This document shows positions 13,796 to 25,000 of a DNA stretch of 54,975 bases, piece after piece; the stretch's first letter is position 1; each line of letters opens with the position of its first letter. The notes beneath the pieces were generated by a model. The model was not told the DNA's origin, did no database searches, and saw nothing but the letters and a program-made list of their open reading frames with translations. The translations under genes were made by a program, and so were the position numbers. This stretch comes from Nemertoderma westbladi (lineage: Eukaryota > Xenacoelomorpha > Nemertodermatida > Nemertodermatidae), in contig JAUCBJ010007676.1 of assembly GCA_032718475.1 (NCBI GenBank), forward strand, positions 1 to 54,975, read 5' to 3'.

Positions 13796-15473
13796 CAAGG
13801 TTGGCTAGCTTTCGGCATACTCAGAGAATATAGTTCGTCGAATTAATAATGAAGATACATTTTATTTCATTCTACGTCTAACACTAGCAAATTTATATAA
13901 AGTAACTCAATATACCCACTCGAGGTAGAGTCGTACTTTGTAAATAAAAATATACAACATAAAAATACCGGTTAATAACGATACAGTAATTTTGATTAAA
14001 TTTGAAAATAATTACAAAAAATAAACAAATCCACAAACATGCTAATATTAATACAACCAACCCGAGAATAAGTCGGCCGTTAATTAGATTGGCATTAACG
14101 GTGTATTGATTACCCCTCCGTGTTGCCAAGCAATAATTCTCTCAAGGTAATAGATGTTGCCATTCGCTACTCCATTGGGGTGCATTATTTGATTGGAGTT
14201 GCATTTAATGTAGGATAAACAACCATATTATACATTTTTGTTTTGAGTCGTTGGCGCTAATTTACCCACCTGGGGGGGGGGGGGGGGGGGGGGGGTTATA
14301 AAGCACACGCTACCCAATTAGCGACACGTATTGACACGTAATTTAGTGACACGAATTTTAGTGACACGTATTTTAGTGACACGTATTGAAATTAATATTA
14401 CTCTACGTCCTACGATACGTGAATTATATCAAATTTTGTCAACTACACGGAAAAACCAATAAGGACATAAAATCAGGTTAAATTAGTAAAACTTTTTATT
14501 ATCTTATTTGCACTACTTGTTTTTTTCGTGCCCCAGGGGGCCACATTCAAAATGACCAGAAATTTTCTCGAATGTTATACAGTATTTGAGTTCTATAATC
14601 GCGATCAGCATCCAAAAAAACCGCTACATACTACAAATAAATTTATTCTAGCGAGACATAATTATAACAATTTTAGCACGAAAAATAATTTTGATGGGTT
14701 TCAGTGAAAGTCAACATAGGTCATATTCCTACTGTTGTAAGAGACAGTAACAAATTATACCGCAATATCCTACTGTAAAGTTTGTGAATCAAGGCATAAT
14801 CCAACCTTCTCACCAAAACAGTAACCTCTAAGTAAGCGAACCTATTGCAGTATTGGTCTCTTATAACCGGTGAGGCAGAAGACAGTCTACGAACGGACAA
14901 ACTTCGATAAAACAAAATCCCGCGCAGCGAATCCTAATAATCGTGCTGACTCACTGACGGACTAAAAGCGCTCGTATACTTTGCCGCGGTGTGATTTATA
15001 TGGTGTGGGTGAGAGAGACGCTAGCTAAAATATAACTAGCGGGCAAAGCTGCGGTATGGACAAAATTATTTTATATATTTCGAGGTGTAAATAATTCCTA
15101 ACGCGTGTGTGTTTTGATTCTAGGTCAAATTGATTTTGTAATCCTTCATGTAATATCATTTACTGGGTCCGGTGTACATTTTACAAATATTCTAATTTGG
15201 TAGTTTGTAGGTCTAATACTTACAAATGATAAGGCTCCTTCCCCTTTTGTGTATTTCCAGGACTGTGCCTGTGTCTTATCTGTGTACTGGTATCTCTCTG
15301 CCTATCCTCTCCTCCCGTAGAAACATGAAGGGTTTCCGCAGGTTTTTCCTGAATCAAAATAATACGGTTCCTAAATTTAAATTTTTGGCGTACAGTGTGT
15401 CGCTACTTCTACCTTCGATCTCAGGTCTTATACTTGGTAGCGAAGCATCGAACACTGTCTAACCTTTCAGGCG
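13796..15473. other. Intergenic DNA with a 24-nt poly-G run and short tandem repeats
   Basis: Contains G24 at 14272-14295 and four or five copies of a TTTAGTGACACGTAT-like unit (about 14325-14390). The rest is AT-rich. Small ORFs (for example 15226-15462) show no recognisable domain. Confidence 0.4.
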
Positions 15474-15478
15474 ATGGG
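15474..15478. repeat. Target-site duplication of the BEL element, left copy
   Basis: ATGGG here is repeated at 33213-33217, immediately after the 3' LTR. A 5-bp duplication is normal for BEL/Pao integration. Confidence 0.75.
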
Positions 15479-18400
15479 GTGTAAAAGCTTTTGCGGATAT
15501 AATCAGTCCCCTTGCCCGCAAAGTACCGTGTGGGTGTTTTAACGGACATAAAAGTTGTTTTTCTATATGGTCAATTCCATGGTGTCGGACGTTGGGGCAA
15601 ACCCAAATTTTCGGTTGTTTTTTACTATTTGTAGGAAGTTGTTAATTCAAGGTCAATCAGAGTAATGCTTATACTACCCCAAATTCGAAGCTCTATATGA
15701 GAACACATAATGAGTCCACTGAAAACTACTAGAGTTCTTGAAATTCGAGTTTAAAAAGTGGGTGTCGGACGTTTGAGTTTTGGGACAGTAATTTTTGGCT
15801 AAAAATTAAAACATTCGTGTAACAGTGCCGATGAGAGCTTTTGCAAATTTTGGCTAACCACAGTGATCAGCAACTATTTGGCTACCTATTATTAATCCAA
15901 CCTTTGTAATATCCTAAATCTAACTTACAGTTTTTGTAGTTTGATTGGAATTGAAATGGTGTCGGACGTTTGGAGTCGGACGTTTGGATTTGCCCACTAA
16001 TCCAGGTTCTTTTATTTGTACTTTGTTGGTAATGAATGCGAGGGTTCATATTCGCTTTGTCTTAAACAACATCTCTGCTTTACGGGGGTAGAAAAATAAA
16101 ATAATTTCGTTCACAACTTTTCAAACTATGGCACGTTTATCGAACTGTACATTTTTTTATCACTTATTTCTCGAAAACTTTGTATGGGGTGCTAAATGGT
16201 TTAATTATGGTTAAACACAATAATCTGCAACTATGTGTTTAACTAATATATATCAAACTTTTGTAATATCATCAATCTAACGCACAGTTATTGCTGTTTG
16301 ATTGTAAATTAAATGGTGTCGGACGTTTTGTGTCGGAATTATGGTGTCGGACGTTCCAATTATAACAGACTTATCCAGATTCTTATATTAGTACTAATGT
16401 TGATAAATCAATGGAAGTATCGTCCCGTGCTGTTACCCCCCTCCCACCGTCGCACTTAGCGATTCCCCCCCCCCCCCACCCCGCCCCACCCCCATTCCTG
16501 TTACCCCCACCCACCAAACACATACAATATTTCAAAATGTTTCAATCTAGATTACTGATAAGCAAAAACATTTTATTATTTTTCTCTCCAAAACAATAAA
16601 CAGATGTTACCAATTTGGGGAAAAGAACAAGTTATGGAGACGGTAAAAATAAGCAATGATGTTATCAAATGAGGGAAATGAGTAATAATACAATTATATA
16701 CATGGGCTAACAGGAATGTGGGGGGGGGGGGGGTAACATTACTTGAGTCTTGAGCGCGACAACATTTATAACAATGACCCATCTTGAAAGTCAAATCATT
16801 AGCCTAACGAAACAGGTAACAGGTAGCAACAGTCAAATAGTAATAGTGATGGTAATACCAACGACTATTCGACATGCTTATCGAATTATAATTAAATTGT
16901 TGTTCATTGCCGGTTACCCTATGGATTCAGTAAATTAGTTTGGTAGACCTTCAAACGTGGGAATCTCGAAACGGTATGTACTACGGATCCTGGCCGTTCC
17001 CCGTAACAAATTGGCTACTACTTGCTGGAATTAACTATTGTTTTATGTGACATTTTAATGCCGGATAAAGCCATCTAATCATGTTTTACATCCAATCACA
17101 TTACAGTTACATTTTAGGTGTCGGACGTTTGTCAAACAAAGGTGCATATTCTGGGCTTCTGTACATGCCTGTTGCCAAGAGCAACAACCAATAGCAGAGG
17201 CTTTCAGTTCGGCACTTCAATAACTTCCACAAAACCAACTCTATTTGATTGACCGTGTAAATAGAAAGAAAATTGTGAAAAAAAGTGTCGGACGTTTGTG
17301 AAATTTACAAGAGTGTATTTAACACCAAATGTTCTTTACATACAAGTATGCACTACCACTTTGTAATAGCTTAATTGATGCAGTAATAGATAACCTTGAT
17401 ATTGATACCAAAAACATAAATTTATTCCGTGTACTTTAGAAATTATGACGGATCATAAACTGACTTAATTTTGAAGAATTATCTCAAAAAAAGAGATAGT
17501 CTCATTCATTTTACTAATTCCTTACAAACGGCCCTAGTGATGACTTTTAAATATAATATTCATAATCTATGATAAAAATGGCACCAGAAAGTGTATTCAG
17601 TGATAACAAATTATGCATTTAATTTTTTAACTTTTTTGCCCGTTTCTTATGGAATTGACCATATGTGTGCTTTGGCGGACATGGCAAGACACAAAACCCG
17701 CAATGCGTCAAATCCTCTAGCACAGTGTAGCCTTGATGATTCAGATTACGACATCTAACAGCTGGTTGCTGGCATGGAAACGGCCGTTGGACACATGGTT
17801 CTTTGTTCAGCTTAACAGCCAATCAGAGCGATTTTTGCCTTAGACGTGGAGATATTCTACAGATCGTACTAGGCGTGTTCAGTCTTACGGTTTCAGTGTT
17901 ACTATTTTGTTGTTTCTATCTAGGCCAAGAACACCGGCTCTGGAGTCAATTTGTTTCAGACTTTAGAAGAAACATTAGTAGGCTTAGATTATAGAACGTA
18001 TAACTGTTATCAGTTCAATCAGTCTCACAGCGGTACAGTCTTACCGTGTTATAGTTTTCATATCATATCTTAACCTACCGTCTTAATGCTATTTACTGTT
18101 GTCATTATTTGTATCAGTTGGTTGAATATTATTACTTGGAGAACATCGATAAATAACCCAAATTTCCCAATTTTCTTGATACACTACAGGTTAGAGAGAC
18201 AGGTTACATATAGCGATTGCGACTTATATTATCGTGGTTTGTAGTGAATTTAATGCTATTTGATAGGCACTACATGAGTCAATTGCTGTTCTCTTTATGT
18301 ATGATAAAATTCATTGACGGTCGGCAGATTAGTGTGCAGTATTGTGCGTTACCGGTAGTGTGCATGATTGTGGCTGATAACTAAGCATTTCCTAAAGAAT

Positions 18401-18779
18401 GCGCCTCATACGTGAATCATAAGCCTTACCGTCTTACCGTTGTGTTTAGTATAAGTCATATCTCTGTTTACCTAGATAGAGCGCCACGTCCTAAAGGAAC
18501 TGTTAATATTTCCCGAAAGTGAATAATATTGGTCAGAAATTATTTATTAACGATCAATCGAATAATACAGTAAGCTTACACTGCAATAAAAATCTAAGCC
18601 CTCCGAATCCAGTCTCCCGGGTATATCCAGCGGGTGAATGGACGCGCACTAGGCTGGCTTCGGCTAATGTTGTGTTTATTGGTATTAAATACTTGTCATA
18701 TGCTAAAGTCTATTTATAAACCAAAAGACATATAAATTTTGGCAGGTTAAACTGCTAAAGGTCTTCAAAAGCGCGTACA
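15479..18779 (+). repeat. 5' LTR of the BEL element (with nested transposon)
   Basis: It matches 32015-33212 base for base apart from about 1% differences and the 2,094-bp insertion at 15568-17661. It starts (G)TGTAAAAGCTTTTGCGG and ends GCGCGTACA. Confidence 0.9.
15568..17661. mobile_element. 2,094-bp TA-target inverted-repeat transposon nested in the 5' LTR
   Basis: The ends are perfect 13-bp inverted repeats, TGGTCAATTCCAT and ATGGAATTGACCA, flanked by TA (15566-15567, 17662-17663). The 3' LTR at 32100-32110 shows the uninterrupted site CTATATGTGTGC, proving the insertion and its limits. The palindromic flank would also allow an ATAT duplication. Inside, the word GTGTCGGACGTT recurs at 15582, 15762, 15959, 16316, 16342, 17118 and 17285, always in the same direction, with partial copies at 15975 and 16330. 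A diverged direct repeat of about 357 bp underlies two of them. There is no transposase ORF. C- and G-homopolymers occur near 16467 and 16720. Confidence 0.85.
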
Positions 18780-18843
18780 ATAACAGTTATCTTCTTTATT
18801 GCAGTAAGCAATAAAGTTGAAAGTACCGGTCGACCAGTAAACC

Positions 18844-19085
18844 TGAATCGGTACTGCTGTAGGTCCGTAGGCCCAACTGCCAGAACCGGTACTGCTGTAG
18901 GTCCGTAGGCCCAACTGCCAGAATCGGTACTGCTGTAGGTCCGTAGGCCCAACTGCCAGAATCGGTACTGCTGTAGGTCCGTAGGCCCAACTGCTTGAAC
19001 CGGTACTGCTGTAGGTCCGTAGGCCCAACTGCCAGAATCGGTACTGCTGTGGGTCTGTAGGCCCAACTTTCCTAACCGGTACTTC
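18844..19085. repeat. 38-bp minisatellite in the BEL leader
   Basis: Six and a half near-identical copies of a unit containing CGGTACTGCTGTAGGTCCGT and AGGCCCAACTGCCAGAA. Variants are mostly T/C at one site (AATCGG or AACCGG). Confidence 0.9.
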
Positions 19086-19271
19086 CAGTATAAGTACATT
19101 AGTATTATTCGATTTTGATTATTGTATACTGGTAGGTCTTAGTACTTAATCAGGGAACGGCCGCCCTGGTTTTTTATTGAGATTTTACTTATTTCTGTCG
19201 GTTTTATTTACATGTAAGTTAATATTGAGCTGAAGACGTGTAAGTCTGCTCAGATTGTTCAGATAATTGTA

Positions 19272-19795
19272 GGCTGGACTGTTGTCTGACTGTTGTTGGG
19301 TCTGGAGAGATTACGGCGTGTGTAGAGTCTGTCCGATAAAGTGCCAGTTAGTAAGTTGGGGCATCTTGAGTTGTAAGGTCAACCCCCTCCTAAAGAATAA
19401 GTCGTACTACCGTGTTAGAACGCATACTAACTAACCATTTTGGAATCTGCATATACTGTAGTTTATTTAGGCTTGATAGTAGTCTGCCAGCGTTTTAGCC
19501 TGTGTTTGTTTGTGTGGTCTGTTCAGGTACCGTAATAGTTATTACTCAGATATTTTGTAGGCTGGATTGTTGTCTAGCTATTATTAGGTCTGGAGAGATT
19601 GCGGCGTGCGTAGAGTCTGTCCGATAAAGTGCCAGTTAGTAAGTTGGGGCATCTTGAGTTGTAAGGTCAACCCCCTCCTAAAGAATAAGTCGTACTACCG
19701 TGTTAGAACGCATACTAACTAACCATTTTGGAATCTGCACATACTGTAGTTTATTTAGGCTTGATGGTAGTTTGCCAGAGTTTGGTTTGTATTTT
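19272..19795. repeat. 288-bp direct duplication in the BEL leader
   Basis: Sequence from GGCTGGACTGTTGTCTG (19272) recurs from GGCTGGATTGTTGTCTA (19560). The middle 170 bp, with GTCTGTCCGATAAAGTGCC, is almost identical; the edges are diverged. Confidence 0.85.
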
Positions 19796-21124
19796 GTTTG
19801 AGTATTCTGTACGGGTAGCGTAATATTTATTATTCAGAGTTTATGCGATTATTGGCAACATTCATGTCCCCAAGTTTATTCCTACAGTAATTGTGCTTGT
19901 TACACATACCGTTATAGTTAAATTAACCCCGGTACTACACGGGCTGCTTGGCGTAGGTAAAGACTGGTGACTTTGTGCTCCTGTCACTCCAGCAGATGCC
20001 GTGGTTCTTTTAACTGTTCAAGTATATTTAACTGCTAGTTATCTGTTTTTAATAAGTACTTGTACCTAATTTAGGGTTTGGTGTACAGTGCTTTCCGAGA
20101 GTAATTAGTGTGGGCAGTGTATTGTGTTGTAAAGTGGTTAATAGGCACGTTGGATCTGGTAGTCCGCGGTAATTAACTTCTAGGTAGGAACACTCCGTGA
20201 TACATAACGTAGTACCTATAGCGATACGGCTATAGGTCGTCAGACGGTGGTGTTTTCCTATCTGGACAGCGCAATATATTTACTACTACTTATTATTTAC
20301 CGTAGTACCCTGTCCGTTGTAATAACCAGAATTCTAACCCTTTGTTAGACTGGTTTGTAGTTTCCCTGTAAAATTACCCTAAAATTTCGTACATAATATT
20401 TTTTGTTGTGTTTAATTAGAGAATTAATCTCACCCGTATCGTAAGTAATTTGTAGTATTAAGTAACTTAGGTAAATTAGAATTATTTGTTTTAGTATCCA
20501 ACAAGTAGCACTTCACTGAGAGCGCACAGCTTCTGTGTAGTGACTCCCCCCAGAAATAATAACATTTATTTCAAATATTGACAAAACCCATTTTAAACGG
20601 GTATATATATATTATAAATCAACTCAAACGATTTATAAATAGTAGGCCTGCCATACAACAACTAGGTCTCAATATCAGTTGGACTACTGCTTAAATAACG
20701 GTAATAAAGTAAGTTAAAGTAACCAAGTAACCCTAAAATTTCAGAAATTCAACTATTCTAAAATAATTGACATACCGGTATTTACCATAGGCTTATTATA
20801 TTTATTTCTATAAATTTGGGCTGAAATCATACAGGTATTCTGTAATTAATTCTAGTTTATAATTATACTTATATATACTATAAGTGTAAGCTGCATACCG
20901 GTATTCACGATAGGCCTATTATATATTTATATATATTTGTGCTAAAATTATATACCGGTATTCTGTGACAAACCTAGTCTACCATACTTATATATACTAT
21001 AAGTGTATACCGGTATTCTAATATATTGTAATTAATTACCGGTACTAGGCCAACGGTCATACTGAATTACTAGACTTGCTTTAACTGTAACTATAGCAGT
21101 AAGCATTCAACTGTATAGCTAAGT

Positions 21125-21979
21125 ATGTCTGACACAAAGCAAAACCTGTCAGACAGTCTAATCGATACAACCATCTGTGACACAGATAGGAGTGTGGAGC
21201 GATTAAGAAAGGGGTTCAGCTCACCTCCTACTGAAAGAAAAGTCATCCCTCCAGTAGTAGTATCAAACCCTAGGCTAATCCAACACCGTAGGTCTATCAT
21301 CGGCACTCGGGCCCAAGTCAAACGGAACCAAGAAGCAGCTGTCCAACAGCAGCAACATCCTAGTCAAGAAACTCGTTCCCAGCGACCCGATAGCTCCAGT
21401 AGTTCGGATACTGTAGAGCTGACCCCCGAACGCGGAGTGAAGATGGCGGCTACAGCCTATTCGGATCCCCTTCTCACCCTTCCTGCTGCAGTACTAACTA
21501 CTATATTGATTGCGGTGGAGGAACACCAAGTCGATTGGGCGAGAAGTAAGCGAGCGACCCAAGATAGTTATGCGGGATACGCCAGGGAAGAATTGATGTC
21601 TATTGTCGAGTCACAATGGAACTTTCCCGGACCCGGACTCCCGTTAGATTTGTCCGAAGCTACTTGGGAAGACATACACAGGATGGGAGTGACTAAAGAT
21701 ACGATGGATCCAGCTGTTTGGAAGAGGTCAGCAGCAGGATATGTGCAGGGATTCTTCGGCTCCTTAGAGCGATTAGAAGAACAACTGTTTCGACAACCCC
21801 AAGGACCTCAAGAGCAGGAAGAGCTGCTATATCAAGTACGCAAAAGAACCCTACGCATTAGACTAATCCTATCAGCCTTTGAGGAAACTTCCAAAAGAAG
21901 ACAGGACACGTCGCTGCATGTTGCTGTCAAGACTTGGTTCCAGCGGGTAGGTCTCAAAGTACAAGAAACGGCCCAGTAG
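21125..21979 (+). CDS. BEL/Pao Gag, N-terminal segment
   Basis: 284 codons from the first ATG after the leader, ending at TAG 21977-21979. The same frame stays open after the stop (KSQLAERPTYEESTDATFSQ...) and joins the next ORF, so the original protein was one Gag-Pol with CAG-TAG-AAA at this point. The stop is either a mutation or a readthrough site. Residues 55-64 (RRSIIGTRAQ) and the later RTLRIRLILSAF block are shared with the Gag at 1-1054. A charged Gln/Ser-rich linker (about 70-100) separates the two conserved parts. Gag would form the virus-like particle. Confidence 0.8.
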   Translation: MSDTKQNLSDSLIDTTICDTDRSVERLRKGFSSPPTERKVIPPVVVSNPRLIQHRRSIIGTRAQVKRNQEAAVQQQQHPSQETRSQRPDSSSSSDTVELTPERGVKMAATAYSDPLLTLPAAVLTTILIAVEEHQVDWARSKRATQDSYAGYAREELMSIVESQWNFPGPGLPLDLSEATWEDIHRMGVTKDTMDPAVWKRSAAGYVQGFFGSLERLEEQLFRQPQGPQEQEELLYQVRKRTLRIRLILSAFEETSKRRQDTSLHVAVKTWFQRVGLKVQETAQ

Positions 21980-22039
21980 AAATCCCAGCTGGCTGAGCGA
22001 CCAACCTATGAAGAATCAACCGATGCCACCTTTTCTCAA

Positions 22040-25000
22040 GTGGAAAGCGAAGTGACCGCAGAGAGATCGCGAACGAGAGACGCCATAGACATCTATCTGT
22101 CAGACTATCAACGTTTCCTAGGTGATGAAGAGTTGAGGAGACGACTGGCTGGACTTCGCCCCAATAGTGAAGGAGCCAAGCTTGTGTTGGACTCAATCGA
22201 TGCGGAAATGTTAGCTGCAAACCAAGCTAAATTTGATGAAAAACTCCGCCTCGCTAGAGTCCAAGAAGAACAAGTAAAGAAAAAACGGATAGAGGACCGA
22301 AAGGCAGCAGCAGTAGCAGCGGCAATGGCAGAAGCAGAAGCGGAAAGAAAGGCGGCAAAGGCAGTGGCAGAAGCAGAACGGAGAGCGTCTGAGGAGACTA
22401 CCCAACTGGAGTTGGAAAATCTGCAAGAGACGCAAGACTGCATAAATAAACAGTTAACTGCTAGTCAAATGCAGATGATGAGTCGATCTACTCCCAAACG
22501 CCAAGGATACACATCATCGGAGGAAGGCGAGACCACCGATCCTGAAGGCGGAGGAAATAGATCTCGTCTAAGCAGGCGTAGAAAAACATCTCACCGTCAA
22601 AAATTGCCTGATTTGCCCCCAGCGGTTAGAAGACAACTAGCTAGCACAGACTTAGGTAGTACAGAACCCACAGACCAAATTATTAAGGTCAAAAGACTCC
22701 CTACGATAGTTGATGAGCCTGAAATAATTAGGCCTGTTGTTCCCAAAGCCACTCCTGTGCTAGAGACCCCTGTACTTCCAGAGCTTAACTCTAAATTCCC
22801 TCTACACAGTACTACACTGCCTGTACCCGGTAGAACATTCCATGCGAATATCCCTGTCCTGGACACTGAGAGAGAAATCAAAGATTTGTCTCCCATCGTC
22901 CCGCGTCGGCCCGCTACAATGTTGGCGACTCCCACTTTGGCGGTCGAGTGGGTAGAGGAGGGATGGCGGGGGATGAATCTCCTGCTCGGACAGATGCAGG
23001 AGACTGTCCACCAACTTAAGGGAACAGTAAGGGAAAGTAGGTTAGAATTGCAAGAAGTGCAGCAAAGCATCGCGCTAGAACGCGACAAATTAGTCAATAT
23101 ACAAAAGGGTATACCAATACCCCCAGTAACATTGTGTCAACCTGTTAGGTCTGAAGTATCACATGCGCAAGGTGTGGAGCCTACACGCATCTATACTGCT
23201 AGTGAAGTAGAAACTCCTATAGCAAACCCTATTAAGGGTGATTATAAACCTGTTGTTAATGATATTCCCTATAGACCTGATAATAATCCAAGAAATTCAT
23301 ATACCGATAATTCTATATTAAATAACACGATGGCCCAAGAAAGCTTTACGCGTCAGATGGCTAGAACAGAAGCCCGCCAAGCGGTCAAAGTGGGAGAGAT
23401 CGTCAAATTCAATGGAGATGAGATGAAATGGTTACCTTTCAATGAATATTACAAAGATAGCATACAGAACTCTGTACTATCTAACGGAGAGAAACTTAGA
23501 TTCCTCATCAAGTGCTTGGAAGGACCTCCCAAGTTAATGGCGTTAAAGTTTATTGGACATCCAGATGGATTAAGACAAGTTTGGGAGACATTAAACATCA
23601 GGTATGGTAACAAGGATAACATAGCAAAGTATTTGTATGCAAAATTAGTAGCCCCCCGAAACTTCCTTAGTAGCGGGATAATAGAGTTTTCCGATGAGAT
23701 TCAGGAGATCTGTAGACAATTGGACTGGTTAGGTAAGTCTCATGAATATCAGAGTTCCATGGTTATTGGAGCCGTAGTCTCTACTTTACCAAAGGGTGGA
23801 TTATGTACACGCTGGGATAAGAAAGTGTTGTATATGAATGAGCAGCAACGACGAGGCCCTACCATGGCTGATCTTATGTCCTTCTTAGATAGTGAAGTAA
23901 AACTACAACTCATAAAGCAGTCCAGAGAGAAAACATCGGAAAATAAGGTAAGTGAGAAACCCGTTTCTAGGAGAAGAGTAACACCAGTGTATTACACTGA
24001 TGACGGCGAAAGCCAAGCTTCTCAAGAAGAGGACAGTGGAAAAGACACTGACAGATTTTACTATGTTAACAAAACCTCAAAAGACGTAAGTAAATACAAG
24101 GCTCGAACCAACGATAGGAGAGAACAGGTTGCCAAGACTCCTCCTCAGTCTCCTAACAGAATGCACGGAAGAAAGCCCGAAGAAAGAACGAGAGTGCATC
24201 ACGTTACCCAAGGTAAAGTGAGTAACATCAAACCAAACTGTGCGCTGTGCGACAGGCCCCACCGTTTGAGTGCGTGTGCTGAATTCCTAAAGAAATCCCT
24301 TGTAAACAGACGTGAAGTCATGTGGGATAAGCGGTTATGCTATAATTGCCTCAGACCAGGACACCAACGGCGAACCTGTTACTCCAATGTAAAGTGTGCA
24401 AAGTGCGGTGCGAAACATCACATCTTGTTACACAATGGATTCGAACGAGACAACCCGAGTCAGGTAAGTGAGCCCGAACTACATGTCCAATTCAGTGATG
24501 TAAATGACACTGATCAGGAGTCTGAGATGGAAGGATTCTATACTGACGAATTCTCCGACGCCAACGAATCCTGTTACCTAATAAATACCGCAGTGTATCG
24601 AGCACTTACTTACGAAAAGGACACCGACAATGAGTTCCCCCCAACTACCTTTGACAGACAACCATCTTTCAAAGCTCCAACTTCCAACGTAGGAATCAGA
24701 GAATTTCCTGTAGTGCAGGTAAGAGTTCACGGTCCTAACAAAAGTTACATAGTGAACGCCCTCCTTGACTCCGACAGCACAGGAACATTCATCGATCAAG
24801 AACTAGCCGAAGATATCTTTGCTGGACAACCCAAATTCCAAACTAAGTTGAATATGTCCGGAATTATGCAGGTTTGGAACTCTACCATAACGGCAAATTA
24901 CTATGTAGGTGCGTTGTCCACCCCCCAGGATAAATTAGGAGCACAAAGTATAAGGTCAGTAAAAATGGTGGCTATAAAGAACTTCGCTACTACCCAAGTA

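Larger units (their letters stand above)
18780..21124 (+). other. Leader (5' UTR) of the BEL element, built from repeats
   Basis: Just after the LTR is a perfect 9-bp hairpin (CTTTATTGC / GCAATAAAG, 18794-18816). No standard TGG-starting primer site is obvious. Then come a 38-bp minisatellite (18844-19085), a 288-bp duplication (from 19272 and from 19560) and a pair of about 121-bp AT-rich repeats with TACCGGTAT words (20770-21015). No ORF. BEL leaders are usually much shorter. Confidence 0.6.

Noticed and set aside
13893-14129. 78-codon minus-strand ORF with a hydrophobic stretch as 5' exon of the ciliary-like gene
   Set aside because: No suitable donor or shared reading into 13605, AT-rich composition, and the X-box promoter lies between them.
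15226-15462. 78-codon ORF before the BEL element
   Set aside because: No domain, no splice or promoter support; length within chance expectation.
17619-17822. Cys-rich minus-strand ORF (CVQRPFPCQQPAVRC), also present at 31984-32262
   Set aside because: Occurs twice only because it lies in both LTRs; no sign of coding beyond LTR identity. Could be an antisense LTR ORF, but unsupported.
18519-18719. 66-codon ORF repeated at 32952-33152
   Set aside because: Same LTR sequence in both copies; no domain.
18755-19099. Minus-strand ORFs with YGPTAVP repeats
   Set aside because: Translation of the 38-bp minisatellite.
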